Virus record (IMG/VR): IMGVR_UViG_3300034418_008158
Span: 1 to 64,000 of that record
Reading direction: 5' to 3' (one strand)
Origin: a virus
DNA: 64,000 bases
Part shown: one piece after another, positions 1 to 11,379 of the stretch
How the letters are laid out: every line of letters starts with the position of its first letter
How positions within the stretch are numbered: position 1 is the stretch's first letter
Notes under the pieces: generated by a model
What the model was told of the DNA's origin: nothing
Databases searched by the model: none
What the model saw: only the letters and a program-made list of their open reading frames with translations
Program-made: the position numbers and the translations under genes

Positions 1-2
1 AA

Positions 3-3000
3 GGGTATAGAAGTGCTTTATTAAATAAGCCTTTTAGTCAGCATTCTTTCTTCTTAAAGTTAATAGATGAATCAGAGAATTTTAGGAATAAACTTTATGT
101 TGATCATATTGGTATTACAGCTTTGAAGGAACTTGGTAAAAGAGTCTTTGGAGATAATAACTCTATAACTGACCTATCTGATTCTGATCATGAATTAACT
201 AAGCTTGGTTTATTCCAAGATACAGAACAAGGAGAACTTAAAGAATACTTTGATGAGAAGAAATCTATCCCATTAAGAATGGCTAGAATGTTCTTTCCTA
301 CTATGTCTGATAAGTCTCAAATGTTATCTTTATATACTGCTGTACTTAATTTAAGAAGCAAGCACTTTAATATAGATAATGGTGCTGTATCTATGACTGA
401 TGGAATTGTAGAAGCTTTATATTCTCAGACAGTATTACCAGAGTTAGAAAGGATTACAAATTATATTGCAAAACATAAAGCCAAAGGAACTGATATTAAA
501 GGTTATGACTTTGCAGCTCAAATGTTCTTGATGATTCCAGAACTTAATAACATGGTAGATGAAGAAACAGGTAAATCTGTTCTTTCTCTAATGATTAATG
601 CTCCTGGAAAACATGATAAAGCCTGGTTTGAAAAGAATATGAAAGACAAGGTTAAAGAAATTATTAGTAGTGTAGTAGATAATGAGGTAACAACTAAGAT
701 GGCAGAATGGGAAGACTCTGGGATTACAGTTAAAAATGAGAAAGATGAACTTGTTCCTAAATACTTAAATGAAAAATATCTCAATGGCTTTAGAGGATCA
801 CCTGTAGAGAAAATAAAGATGTCTGCTTTTGATTTTGTCATCAATAGTTTAATTACTAATGCAAACATAAATATGACTGTTGCTGGGGATATAGCAATGT
901 ATTCTCAAGATAAAATTAAGAAGTATTTTGAGAATGGTAAACCTTATTTACCTAAAGCTGAATATGGAAGAAATGCTTATGCACTAGCAGTAAAAGAAAT
1001 TAGTACTAATGTCGGTAAGAGACTAGCATTATTACTGGCTCCAGGTAGTAAGATAGCCAATTCAATTGGTGAGAGATACAATCAAATCTTTTTAAATGAC
1101 CAATTTGCTTCAAGCAATAACTTAGATTTCTTAGCTGATCTCTTTGAGAATAAGAGATTAACTGATGCAGAAAAACAAGTTATAGCTGCATTTAATGAGC
1201 ATAAGTCTCTCAATACTGAAATGCCAAATAAAGTAAAAGAAGCTTTCTCTAATATTGAAAAGAAGTTTCCTAAAATAGCTCCTTACTTCAGTATAGAAGC
1301 TACTGATGCTCAAGAATACACAACTGTTAGAGAACACGTTGATATACTATGGAGACAAGGAAGATTACATTCTACTCACCATACTGCTATATTAGCAAAG
1401 ATTGCTTCAGGTAAAGATTTTACTGGTGAAGAAATGGAATTAATTCTGCAACCAATTAAGCCAGTACATACAGGCTTTAAAGAAGAGGATAGATTTGATG
1501 CTATGAGAATGATGTATATAAAGACTTCTTCTTTCCCTCTTATTCCTCAAATTACTAAAGGTTCAGAACTTGATAAAGTTAGACAGTTACTTGAGAAGAA
1601 AGAGAAAGATACAGGAATGAGTGTAAGAGCTTCTTACCAATCTGGTAATAAAGTGGGTGGTGTAACTAATCCACTAGCTATATTCAACCATGATGGTACT
1701 TTCAATGATAAGGTAACTGAGCAAGAAATTGCTGGTTCTACTCTTGTATTAGATAGAGATAACTTTAGAATCCAACAGGATGTTCCTTTTAAATCTGGAA
1801 AAAATAAAAAAGATCAAGTCTCTCTTGGTACTCAAACTCTAAAATTATTGTTTGGGGATGGGATGATGGACTTAGAAGGATTTGAATATAATGGGGAGAC
1901 TATTAATGGTAAAGACTTAGCTAAAAGATTTGCTGACAACTTTGATAACTATACTAAGTTACGTAGGAATATGCTATTCAAAGAGCTAGGTATGGATAAA
2001 GAAGGTAATCCTATTGATACTGAAAAGACAATGTTGAAACTTCAGGACTTACTGAAGAGAGAGGCTGAAGATAGAGGTTATCCTAGACAAGACATTGAAG
2101 CTTTGAGTCTTACTATGATGACTAACTTAAAAGATGAAAAAGGATTTACTGTTTCACTACCTATAGATAGAGTAAAAAAATTAAAGTCTGGAAATCTTAC
2201 TACTGTAGAAATTGAGGACTTGAAAAAAGAGGTAGGGGAAAAAGCTTTTAAAGCCATTGAAGAGGGTAACTATACTGCACAAGATGTTCAGTTTACTTTA
2301 CCTTTGTGGATGTCTCCTAATAGTAATAGGTATGAGTCTTTACTTAATGCTATTGTAACAAATAGATTAGTTAAGGTTAAAATGCCAGGTAACGCTTATG
2401 TCCTGGGTTCTGAAGGTGGCTTTAGATTCCAGAAAGACATGAAAGGTGTTGATGAATCAAAGATAATATACTTAGATAGTTGGGAAGGTCAACTAAAAGC
2501 TGCTGATTATCATGAGGGAGGTAAATTGAAAAAAACACAAGTTTTGTTACCTTCTAAATTTAGAGATAATAAAGGTAACTTAATTAATCTTTTAACTGAT
2601 GAATACACATATAGAGATGGAGAAGGGGTGTTGAGATTGAGAGAAGGAAAAATTGATCCTAGCTTACTCAACATCACTTCTTTCAGAATTCCTACATCAG
2701 GTCACGTTTCTATGTCTCAGGTAGAGATAGTAGGTATCTTACCTCCAGAGGTAGGAGACTTAATGATAGTTCCCAAGAACTTGTCTGTACAGAAAGGACT
2801 TGATTATGATGTAGATAAAGAAACTACTTATCATTTACATACTTATACAGATGATAATGGTAACATAAGACCCTTTGATGAAGCAGCAAGACAGGCTGTA
2901 TTAAAAGAGTCTGATAAATGGGGAGATAACCCAGAAGATAATTTGTTTAGAGGTATCTTTGGAGAAGATGTTGACTTTGATTTAAGTGAGCTTGAACCTG

Positions 3001-6000
3001 GAGAGAAATTAGATATGATTAATGATAAGCTTCAACAGAAAATATATGAGAATGAGTTTGTAAAAATTCATGGTTCTGTGTTATCTAATAATAGTCTTGA
3101 AGTTCAGCAAAAGATTAATAAGGTTTTATCTATGGAGTTTGCTGGAGACCAAGCTGAAATGGTAGATGCAGAGGTGACAGGTGCAGAAGACAACACTTAC
3201 TTTACTATGTTATCAGATACTTATCAAAAGAAAAAGATGGCTTTAGGAGCATCAGGTAAACTAGGGATTGGAGTATATTCTAATTATGTAGTGTTTCACT
3301 CTATGGTACAGCAATCTGATAAGAAGATACAATTGCAAACAAGAGATGAAGATGGAGATGTTATACCTTTTAAAATACAAATTGGAACACAAATATCTAC
3401 TGGTGAACTTGGTAGAACAGACTCTTTAGCTCCTATGGGAATCCGTAGAAGTATTGCTGATGTCTTTGCTGAAAGACAAAATACAGCAACAGATAATGAG
3501 AAAGAACAAATTATGGGTAGGCTGAATATTAATGGTGTTACCATAAATGTTGACTCTCTATTATCAGCTCTAGGTTTTGATAAGGACATGTGGGAAATTA
3601 CTAAGGAAGAGTTTGAAGCAAATAAAAAAGGAGCTTACGAAAAGAATGGCAGCTACTATAGAGTAGGTTCATTACCTTATATGATACTATCACAACCTAT
3701 CATTAGAGAGTATGTAGAAGCTATGAATAAAACTCAGTCTAATACTCAAGAATATGATAAGTTTGCTGAAGATAGAATTATTGAAAAATTGTATGCAGAT
3801 TATCAAGTTGGAGACGAATATGATGCTACTGCAATGCCTAGTATGCTTACAGGTAAAGAATTGTTTTCTAATCTTACTAAGCCTAGTCCAGCAATTCAAA
3901 CAGAAGTTCTTAGACTATTTTTAGATTTACATTCTTATGCTAAGAATGCAAGTTTCTTACAGTCAAGAATGAATATTAATGATAGTGGTCTTGGAAAGTC
4001 TTTCTTTGAAACTATTGAAAAGTATGAAGGTGTTCAAAGTATAATTTCAGATATTGAGCATAATAAGAAAGGCTTTATGATTAGTAATGTTAGTAGCTTA
4101 GTAGGTGAGTATGTAAAAATAGATAGAGAACTTAATCAAAATGCAGAAAGTGAGTTAAGAAATAAAGGTTGGACTTATAATATCTATACTCAAAGTTACC
4201 AGGGAGGCAAAGAATTGACTCCTATGACTCGTAATGAATTACTTATAAATGGTTTTGTTGAAGAGAATAATGGCTTTACTAATAAAGATAATGCTGAATT
4301 ACTTAAACAAGGGTATGTACCATTTGATAAATACCTTATAAAGCCTACTACTCCTGTTGGAAGTATGTTAGTTAATGCTGTTTCTACTGGCTATGATATG
4401 TGGAATAGTTATTTCCCTTATAATGATCAACATGTAATTGGAGTAACTAATGAAATTATGAATGAAATATCTGATGAATCTGCATCAAGTTCTAAAGTGC
4501 TTGAAAGACAACAACATGTTTTTCAAGAAATGAAAAAGTTCTTTGTTACTTCAGAGAGATTAGGTACTTTTGTTGGTGATCCTTCTACAGAAAGATTTAG
4601 ATTGTTTATGGATAAAGGAGAAACTAAGAAATCTCTTGCTAATTATCTAAGGAATTTAATGAAGGATAAAAGTGCTGTATATGAAATTCTAAAAAATAAT
4701 AATCTTTTATCAAGATTTCAATTTGATATAAATAGAAATGGTTTACCATCTACAATTAAATTTGATAATACTAAAGGGGAGAATTTTGATGAAGACTATT
4801 TGTACATGGCTTTGATTGAACTTATAGATGTTAATATTCCATTGCCTGCTTTTAATGGGCAAGAATATACAACTAGAGATTTAGCCCAAGACTTAATTGC
4901 TTATAATTACCTTGAGGGTGGAATACAACAAGCTGTTCAATTTACTAAGTACATACCTGTTTCTTATTTAAATACTATACCTTTTGGTAAAACTTTAAGG
5001 GAGTGGAATAACCAAGATAAACCTCAGATATTTTATCAAATACTAGGTAGAAGTCAAGGTGGAAGAACAAGTAAATTTGCTAGACAGTATTTCCAAAACA
5101 ATCCACAAAGATTGCCAAAGGTTGATACTGAAAGACAAACTGCAAATGAAAAATATTTTGGTGATAAAACTGATTTGGATAACTTAATTTCTTTTGAAGC
5201 TAATATAGAAACTATGTCAGATGCAGAGTTGAAAGTATTCAATAAGCTAAAATATGTTTCTATATATAACCCAGATGCTAAGAAAGGAACAAAAAAGTTT
5301 TTAGTCTTTGAGAAAGATGGAGATTCATTCAGAAGAATTTCTGCTTTAGGTGTTTTTGGTATGGCTGAATACTCTTTAAAAGAAAGTGATGCACAAAGTA
5401 TTGTTAATGATTCTTACATGAATCCTGCACCTGCTCAACCTACTATTAATCCTAAAAGAGAAAGTACTCTTGGTGATCCTTTCTTTTTAAGAAATGGTAC
5501 TGTAAAAGAAATTATAGATTCCTTAAAGGTATCTCAATTTTCAGAGCCACACTTAAAGCCTCTACTTGATGCTCTTCTTCCATATATGGGAGATGTAAAG
5601 ATTGAACTAAGAGATTTAAAGAGATTATCTAGGGGTAAATACGTAAGGAGTGAAAATACTATTGTTGTTGATGAAGAATACTATTCTACTTTTGATAAAG
5701 AAAGTATAGCTCAAACTATAGTTCATGAACTTATACATGCTTTGACTGTACAATTTATTTCTCAATATGTAGATTCTAATGGTAATCTTAAACCAGGAGT
5801 AGTTGCACCAAAAGAAATTCTTGATCTTGTCTTATTGTTTAGTGAGACCAGAAAAGTTTTGGGCCCAGAGTGGAAAGCTTATGTAGAGAAAAGAGCTAAA
5901 CAAAAAACTGGAGAAACTACAGAGGGTACAACTGAAAGGGAAAGAACAGTAGCTTATGCTGGATTTAATATCTATGAATTTGTAGCTATAGCTCTTAGTG

Positions 6001-6335
6001 AGCCTAATTTCCAAATGGAGATGAAAGATAAACAATATAAAGAAAGTTCTGATAGTATCATGGATAGGTTAGCTAAGATTGTTCAAAACATTCTTGTTAA
6101 AGTATTAGGAGATGCTTATGTTCCTGGTACGATAACAACTGATGCAGTTAGAGTTTCTCTTGAGATTGTTAAAGCTCAAGCTAATCAGAATAAAAAATTA
6201 GCTACTGAAGCAGAGATCATTGCAAAACAAAATGCTCAGGATGCTAAATTAGCAGGAGATGAAAATGAAGTGTTGTTCAAGTTGGATCAACCTTCAGAAA
6301 ACCCTACTTTTGTAATACCATTTAATTGTAAATAA
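3..6335 (+). CDS. Giant virion RNA polymerase, 5' end outside window
   Basis: The reading frame is open from the first bases, so the gene begins upstream; the TTG at 123 is only an internal codon. More than 2,100 residues are visible. The motif G-L-DYDVD-K (nt 2802-2816) fits the DxDxD metal-binding catalytic motif of the crAss-like virion RNA polymerase (known from Cellulophaga phage phi14:2 gp66, of similar size), which is related to two-barrel polymerases such as eukaryotic RNA-dependent polymerases. Established knowledge says this protein is packaged, injected and transcribes early genes. Near the C terminus a HELIH zincin motif (nt 5724-5738) suggests a fused metallopeptidase domain, perhaps for processing the giant proteins (inference). 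It is followed after 11 bp by another giant gene, as in crAss late operons. Confidence 0.85.
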   Translation, partial: GYRSALLNKPFSQHSFFLKLIDESENFRNKLYVDHIGITALKELGKRVFGDNNSITDLSDSDHELTKLGLFQDTEQGELKEYFDEKKSIPLRMARMFFPTMSDKSQMLSLYTAVLNLRSKHFNIDNGAVSMTDGIVEALYSQTVLPELERITNYIAKHKAKGTDIKGYDFAAQMFLMIPELNNMVDEETGKSVLSLMINAPGKHDKAWFEKNMKDKVKEIISSVVDNEVTTKMAEWEDSGITVKNEKDELVPKYLNEKYLNGFRGSPVEKIKMSAFDFVINSLITNANINMTVAGDIAMYSQDKIKKYFENGKPYLPKAEYGRNAYALAVKEISTNVGKRLALLLAPGSKIANSIGERYNQIFLNDQFASSNNLDFLADLFENKRLTDAEKQVIAAFNEHKSLNTEMPNKVKEAFSNIEKKFPKIAPYFSIEATDAQEYTTVREHVDILWRQGRLHSTHHTAILAKIASGKDFTGEEMELILQPIKPVHTGFKEEDRFDAMRMMYIKTSSFPLIPQITKGSELDKVRQLLEKKEKDTGMSVRASYQSGNKVGGVTNPLAIFNHDGTFNDKVTEQEIAGSTLVLDRDNFRIQQDVPFKSGKNKKDQVSLGTQTLKLLFGDGMMDLEGFEYNGETINGKDLAKRFADNFDNYTKLRRNMLFKELGMDKEGNPIDTEKTMLKLQDLLKREAEDRGYPRQDIEALSLTMMTNLKDEKGFTVSLPIDRVKKLKSGNLTTVEIEDLKKEVGEKAFKAIEEGNYTAQDVQFTLPLWMSPNSNRYESLLNAIVTNRLVKVKMPGNAYVLGSEGGFRFQKDMKGVDESKIIYLDSWEGQLKAADYHEGGKLKKTQVLLPSKFRDNKGNLINLLTDEYTYRDGEGVLRLREGKIDPSLLNITSFRIPTSGHVSMSQVEIVGILPPEVGDLMIVPKNLSVQKGLDYDVDKETTYHLHTYTDDNGNIRPFDEAARQAVLKESDKWGDNPEDNLFRGIFGEDVDFDLSELEPGEKLDMINDKLQQKIYENEFVKIHGSVLSNNSLEVQQKINKVLSMEFAGDQAEMVDAEVTGAEDNTYFTMLSDTYQKKKMALGASGKLGIGVYSNYVVFHSMVQQSDKKIQLQTRDEDGDVIPFKIQIGTQISTGELGRTDSLAPMGIRRSIADVFAERQNTATDNEKEQIMGRLNINGVTINVDSLLSALGFDKDMWEITKEEFEANKKGAYEKNGSYYRVGSLPYMILSQPIIREYVEAMNKTQSNTQEYDKFAEDRIIEKLYADYQVGDEYDATAMPSMLTGKELFSNLTKPSPAIQTEVLRLFLDLHSYAKNASFLQSRMNINDSGLGKSFFETIEKYEGVQSIISDIEHNKKGFMISNVSSLVGEYVKIDRELNQNAESELRNKGWTYNIYTQSYQGGKELTPMTRNELLINGFVEENNGFTNKDNAELLKQGYVPFDKYLIKPTTPVGSMLVNAVSTGYDMWNSYFPYNDQHVIGVTNEIMNEISDESASSSKVLERQQHVFQEMKKFFVTSERLGTFVGDPSTERFRLFMDKGETKKSLANYLRNLMKDKSAVYEILKNNNLLSRFQFDINRNGLPSTIKFDNTKGENFDEDYLYMALIELIDVNIPLPAFNGQEYTTRDLAQDLIAYNYLEGGIQQAVQFTKYIPVSYLNTIPFGKTLREWNNQDKPQIFYQILGRSQGGRTSKFARQYFQNNPQRLPKVDTERQTANEKYFGDKTDLDNLISFEANIETMSDAELKVFNKLKYVSIYNPDAKKGTKKFLVFEKDGDSFRRISALGVFGMAEYSLKESDAQSIVNDSYMNPAPAQPTINPKRESTLGDPFFLRNGTVKEIIDSLKVSQFSEPHLKPLLDALLPYMGDVKIELRDLKRLSRGKYVRSENTIVVDEEYYSTFDKESIAQTIVHELIHALTVQFISQYVDSNGNLKPGVVAPKEILDLVLLFSETRKVLGPEWKAYVEKRAKQKTGETTEGTTERERTVAYAGFNIYEFVAIALSEPNFQMEMKDKQYKESSDSIMDRLAKIVQNILVKVLGDAYVPGTITTDAVRVSLEIVKAQANQNKKLATEAEIIAKQNAQDAKLAGDENEVLFKLDQPSENPTFVIPFNCK

Positions 6336-6346
6336 ATCAAAATCAT

Positions 6347-9300
6347 ATGTCTTGTAATAGTCAACAAAATACAATCAGTCATTTAAAGGAACTTGGAGTT
6401 CTTGATGAATCAGGATTGATTACTGATACTTCCAGGTTAGATAAAATAAATAATCATTATCTGGATTATATAAATAATCAATTAGGTATAGAATCTAATG
6501 AATTGTTATTACCTTACAGAGAAGTTAAATACACTAATCCTGCTGGGCATAGCACTTTTAAATATGTGCTAGAACCTAATGTTAAACTTTTTGGAAAGAT
6601 TGATAATCTAATTAATGATACAGAGGTAGCAGAGTTAGATGTTTTTGATATGCCTGCTACAGGCTTTGCTGTTGCTCCTAAATTTGAAAAAGTAATTCAG
6701 TATAAGGAAAGTCTTGCAAATGCTATTGAAGCCAGATTAGCTAAAGTAAAAGCTGATAAAAGAAAGTTTTCTAATAATACTGTTAAGTTGAAAGAGCTAA
6801 CTGCATTACAAAATACTCTTGAAACTAGATTAGAAGGTTCAACTGAACTTGGCATTTCTGGACTTCGTGAAGAGATTTTAGATTTAAAAGCTGCTCCAGC
6901 TATTGATAAGTTGGCTTTCTACGCTGATGCAGACTTTGCCAGGCTTGACAGTCTCCTTGATTCAAGAAATCCAGAAGATATAAAAGAAGCTTATCAGATT
7001 ATAAATACTTATGAAGCTTTAGGTACTTTTGATCCTAGTAATATACATCCTCTATTTCATGAAACTCAGACTTCTACAGTTAATGGTAGGCCTGTAGTTC
7101 ATTATGTTAATACAGGATTTGATGATGTTACTGGTGAAGTCATTGTTTCTCAAGATGTTCAAGACTTACTTACAAGCTGGAAAGAACGAGTACAAATACC
7201 TAGAAACAAATTATACTTGCAATCAAAGCAGCTCTTTACTGGTGGAATAAACTCAAACAGAAAAGTACAAAAGATGTTTAATGAGCCATTGACTTATGAA
7301 GAGTTGACTCATAAAGGTACAGGCTTAAAAGATGCTAGTTGGGTTGATATGTTTATGATGGATATTACCAATGGTGTATTTAGTACTAATGGTATTGTAC
7401 CACAAGTGATGATGAATATGTTACAGAATTCTTTTCAAACTCATTTAGTTTTTGCTAAAGATGTTGAAGAAAAGATTGATGGCATGAAGGATAGATTGGA
7501 TGCTGCTATGAAAGGACTTAAAGCTTCTCATGGTTTAGATTATGATTTAGCTGGAAAAGCAGGTTGGTTAGGGATTAAAGGTATTTCTTATGATCTATTT
7601 AAGGCTGAAGATAAGAATGGTTTGTTTAAGGATGCTATAGTGCAAAGATATGATAGTAGTTATGCTGAAGAAAGAAATAAAATGTTTAATACTTTTAAAC
7701 AAGATTTAGATAATGCTTATCAAACTCCTGATCCTGTTAGAAGAGATCAGTTAGTTGCTGCTGCTCACAATAAAAAAAGAAATTGGTTTAAAAAACATAC
7801 AGTAGTTCTTGATATAAGAAAGATGCCTGAGATTACAGCTCCAGGATATAATTATACTCAAGCTGAACAAGATGCTTATAGACAAGAGCTTGTTGATATA
7901 CTTGGAGAACAAGGCTATAAAGAAGAGTTAGCTAAGCAAGAGAAATTAATTAAGGATTATGAGAGTATGCTTGATATTGTTACAGACAGTATTGCTGCTG
8001 AAGGAGGTACTGCTGCTGAGCAAGCTGCAAAAGTAGCAAAGTGGACAGAGAGAAATAACCCTTTTGCTTTAGTAAATGATTATTATGAGAATGCTTCTAC
8101 AGGTATGGGTAAGAATCCTAGTATGACTTATAACTATGCTGTACCAAGAAGAAAGAGAGTTAATATGACCATGGTAAATGGAGTATTAACTCCTGTACAA
8201 ACTACTTTTGATACAGGGTACTATGATAAGAAGTTTGAGATCATTGAAGAGAATGACACTTTAAAAGAGTTTCATGATCTATTAATGGGAGTTCAACAAA
8301 AGATGTTTGATGTTATGCCTCTTGATGTAAGGAGAAAGTTCAATGCTAACTCTTTACCTAGTTTAGCTAAGAATTTAATAGAGATATTAACTAGCCCTCA
8401 TACTACTTTCTTTGAAAAGATTTCTGAAGCTGCAAGATATATGTATGATAAGATTAGAGGTTTATTTGGAATCAATGTCCAAAATTCTTTGAGTCATGCT
8501 AAAGTTGATCCTATTACTGGAAGAGCTGAATATGAAATTAACACAGACTTTCTTAACTCCAATAAAGAAGAAATTAATTCTAGGTATCAAGTAGAAATCC
8601 TAAGATTAAAACAGGCTCTAGGTATTTCCTTGACCCAGCCTTTTACTCAATATAATGTTTATAATCTGAACACAATGAATCAGGATGCTTTAAATATCAT
8701 TGCTGAGAATTTGGGTACAGAAGCTAATGTTGCAGCTATAATGGCTAAACTTCCTGGAGAGAATGCTTTGGCATTTGAAGTAGGAAAAGTTATAAGGAGT
8801 GGTATTACAAATCAAATTGTCCAGGAAAAATCTTTTGATTTACCTAAGATTCTAAAATTATACTCTTATATGACTATGGAGTATGCAGCTAGGCAAGAGG
8901 TTCTTCCTATAATGGAAATGATGAAAGGACACTATGAAGAAATTAAAGAACCTACAGTCACTAATACTGGTGCTACTGTTACCAATGCTAGTACAAAAGA
9001 AACTGCTTTAGAAGGAGTAAGGGTAAATGCTAATAAGCAAATGGAATCCTGGTTTAATAGAGCTGTTCTTGGTAACTATGGTAGTAAGAATGAATTTGGA
9101 GATACAACTTTAAAAAGACATCTTCCTTTAGGCTTAACAAATAATCAAAGAATTAATAGTTTTACTTCTGCTTTAAGTACTACTATAACAGGTAGAATAC
9201 TCAATACAGATGAAAAGATAATGCAAGGAAAAATACCAGAATTGCTTTCTGCTTTAGAGTATGAAATGGCAAGTCCAGGTATAACTGCTGAAAATATGGC

Positions 9301-11020
9301 TAAAGCTCAGAAGCTTCATAATAGACTAACTAATCAAGAAGCTCAATTAGGTAAGACTTTTGCTTTTACTGCTTTCTTCGATGCTATGTTTAACTTTATA
9401 AGGCTTAAAGGTCTTGGTTGGAATCTTTCTTCCTATGTGACTAACTTTGCAGAAGGGCAGATAGCAAACTTAATTGTTGATGCTAGTGGGGATTACTTTA
9501 AACCTGGAAACATAAATAGAGCTAACAATATAGTAAAGGGCTCATGGCTCAAGAATATGACAGGTGGTAAGGTGGAAACTAAGGGAGCTAAATTGACTAG
9601 GGTTTTAATGGATAGATATAGGATTCTTCAAGATGCTTCAAATGAGCTTCAAAAAGCTTCTAATAAATCTGCTTTTTCTCAAGTCAATAAGTTAAACCCT
9701 TTCTATGGTACACATAGAACAGAGTATATGAATCAAGCTCCTTTAATGCTTGCAGTGTTAATGGATCAAGAAATTACAGATAAAGATGGTAATGTAAGTA
9801 ACGTCTTAGATGCTATGAATCCAGATGGTACTTTAAAGCCTGAGTTTCATTTACATGCTGATCCTGCTCAAGACTCTAATAGATTGAATTGGGAAAATGC
9901 TAATGGAGATGCTTACAATGATTTTTCATCTCATATGATAAAGACAATTGTAAATACTCATGGTGATTATGATCAACTTAGGGGTAATATGGCTAGTGAA
10001 AGATTAACTGGTAAAGCTTTGTTAATGTTTAAGAGGTGGATGGGTAGACAATTTTACCAGAGGTTTGCTATGGTTCCACAAACTGATTTAGAAGTTGGAG
10101 TAAAAGAGTACAAAGGTAGGTATTTGTCTCATACCAGAGGTTCAGGACTATTACATGGAGCTATTGTTGGCTTTGCTGGAGCTGGGCCTGTGGGAGCTTT
10201 AGCTTTGGGTACAGCAGGATTTGCTATGGGGCATTTCATGGGAGAAAATACTGGATTTAATTTTTTAAAGGAAATGGCTTTCGTTACTAAGAATTTATTC
10301 TTATCTTTGGCAGGTATTCCTGTTAATTGGATTGCAGGAAAAACTGTATTAAAACCTTTTAGTGGTGGTACAACAGCTTTAACCGAAAGAGGTCAAAGGA
10401 ATTTTCATGCTAATATGATTGATATGTCAATGCAATTATTCTGGATTGGATTCCTTTTAGCTACTAAAGCTATGCTCTGGGATGATGATGATGATAGTGA
10501 TGATGATAGAAGAAAGGCACATAATATCCTTGCAAATAGGTTTATACAGTTATCTTCTCAAGCCTCCATGTATGCTAATCCTGTAGAGGCTTATGAAGCT
10601 TTTTCTGATATACCTGTAAAAAGATTCTTTACCGATGTTATAAAGGTGGCAACTGAAGCTCAAGATTATTTTGAAGGAGAAGACACTCTTGCTGGGGGCC
10701 CTAATGCTGGACAATCTGCTTTAGGTAATCAGATAAAAAAGACTTTCTTTCCTGGAATAGCAAAAGGTGGATTAGGTTTTGAATCAGCAATGCAAAGACA
10801 ATTTGAACCACATGCTTTTGATACGTGGTTTCATGGTGAAGAGAAGAAAGCAAAGAAAGTTACTCAAGGGATAAGAGCCCAATATCTATTGGAAATGGTA
10901 GAGAATGGGTTGACAAAAGAGGAAGCTAAGAAGGCAGTGAAGAAGAAGTATAGAAATAAGAAGAGTGGAGACAAAGAGACTTATAAAGAACTTATTGAAG
11001 TTTATGAAAGTATAGATTAA
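6347..11020 (+). CDS. Giant virion (cargo/ejection-type) protein
   Basis: A 1557-residue protein directly behind the RNA polymerase, the position of giant internal virion proteins in crAss-like phages. The body is helical and charged, with long coiled-coil-like stretches around residues 110-180 and 500-560. The C-terminal third has a Gly/Ala-rich hydrophobic region (about residues 1265-1320) and a second hydrophobic segment (about 1360-1378) ending in an Asp-rich WDDDDDSDDD run, then a basic tail. Membrane-compatible segments fit a protein ejected with the DNA that helps genome or polymerase passage through the envelope; this role is inferred from position and composition. No catalytic motif was recognised. 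Confidence 0.6.
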   Translation: MSCNSQQNTISHLKELGVLDESGLITDTSRLDKINNHYLDYINNQLGIESNELLLPYREVKYTNPAGHSTFKYVLEPNVKLFGKIDNLINDTEVAELDVFDMPATGFAVAPKFEKVIQYKESLANAIEARLAKVKADKRKFSNNTVKLKELTALQNTLETRLEGSTELGISGLREEILDLKAAPAIDKLAFYADADFARLDSLLDSRNPEDIKEAYQIINTYEALGTFDPSNIHPLFHETQTSTVNGRPVVHYVNTGFDDVTGEVIVSQDVQDLLTSWKERVQIPRNKLYLQSKQLFTGGINSNRKVQKMFNEPLTYEELTHKGTGLKDASWVDMFMMDITNGVFSTNGIVPQVMMNMLQNSFQTHLVFAKDVEEKIDGMKDRLDAAMKGLKASHGLDYDLAGKAGWLGIKGISYDLFKAEDKNGLFKDAIVQRYDSSYAEERNKMFNTFKQDLDNAYQTPDPVRRDQLVAAAHNKKRNWFKKHTVVLDIRKMPEITAPGYNYTQAEQDAYRQELVDILGEQGYKEELAKQEKLIKDYESMLDIVTDSIAAEGGTAAEQAAKVAKWTERNNPFALVNDYYENASTGMGKNPSMTYNYAVPRRKRVNMTMVNGVLTPVQTTFDTGYYDKKFEIIEENDTLKEFHDLLMGVQQKMFDVMPLDVRRKFNANSLPSLAKNLIEILTSPHTTFFEKISEAARYMYDKIRGLFGINVQNSLSHAKVDPITGRAEYEINTDFLNSNKEEINSRYQVEILRLKQALGISLTQPFTQYNVYNLNTMNQDALNIIAENLGTEANVAAIMAKLPGENALAFEVGKVIRSGITNQIVQEKSFDLPKILKLYSYMTMEYAARQEVLPIMEMMKGHYEEIKEPTVTNTGATVTNASTKETALEGVRVNANKQMESWFNRAVLGNYGSKNEFGDTTLKRHLPLGLTNNQRINSFTSALSTTITGRILNTDEKIMQGKIPELLSALEYEMASPGITAENMAKAQKLHNRLTNQEAQLGKTFAFTAFFDAMFNFIRLKGLGWNLSSYVTNFAEGQIANLIVDASGDYFKPGNINRANNIVKGSWLKNMTGGKVETKGAKLTRVLMDRYRILQDASNELQKASNKSAFSQVNKLNPFYGTHRTEYMNQAPLMLAVLMDQEITDKDGNVSNVLDAMNPDGTLKPEFHLHADPAQDSNRLNWENANGDAYNDFSSHMIKTIVNTHGDYDQLRGNMASERLTGKALLMFKRWMGRQFYQRFAMVPQTDLEVGVKEYKGRYLSHTRGSGLLHGAIVGFAGAGPVGALALGTAGFAMGHFMGENTGFNFLKEMAFVTKNLFLSLAGIPVNWIAGKTVLKPFSGGTTALTERGQRNFHANMIDMSMQLFWIGFLLATKAMLWDDDDDSDDDRRKAHNILANRFIQLSSQASMYANPVEAYEAFSDIPVKRFFTDVIKVATEAQDYFEGEDTLAGGPNAGQSALGNQIKKTFFPGIAKGGLGFESAMQRQFEPHAFDTWFHGEEKKAKKVTQGIRAQYLLEMVENGLTKEEAKKAVKKKYRNKKSGDKETYKELIEVYESID

Positions 11021-11088
11021 GGTCAGACAAATAAAAAAGTAGACCTAAGTTTTATTTTAAACGTTTAAAATTAATTAAATCAGTAATT

Positions 11089-11379
11089 ATGAATTTATTT
11101 ATTGCAATTTTGTTAACAATTGTTGGTGGTGTAGGAATGTATTTTACACTAAAGAATTTGACAAAAATTTATGACATCATGGAAAGTAACATGTTGTCCA
11201 GAGTGGGATGGCTACTTAGAGTAGGTATTTTGCTTGATGTGTTGATTACAACAGCAGGATTAGGAATGTTGTTTACAGGAGTTCCTGTATTAGAAATAGT
11301 GATGCCTTTTGCATCTTTTGGGTTAGGGTCTTGGTTTTTAATCATTAATCCTACTAGAACTAAAGGTAAAAAAGCATGA
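11089..11379 (+). CDS. Small multi-pass membrane protein, holin-like
   Basis: 96 residues, mostly hydrophobic, with about three membrane segments (residues 1-20, 43-62 and 65-87) and a short basic tail (TRTKGKKA). It follows the giant virion genes after a 68-bp AT-rich gap and overlaps the next membrane gene by 4 bp (ATGATG), so the two are probably translationally coupled. Size and topology resemble phage holins, but there is no family signature; lysis is one possibility and membrane docking of virion proteins another. Confidence 0.6.
   Translation: MNLFIAILLTIVGGVGMYFTLKNLTKIYDIMESNMLSRVGWLLRVGILLDVLITTAGLGMLFTGVPVLEIVMPFASFGLGSWFLIINPTRTKGKKA

Noticed and set aside
123-125. TTG start of the first giant protein
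   Set aside because: The frame is open to the left window edge, so the gene is simply cut; a start here is an artefact.
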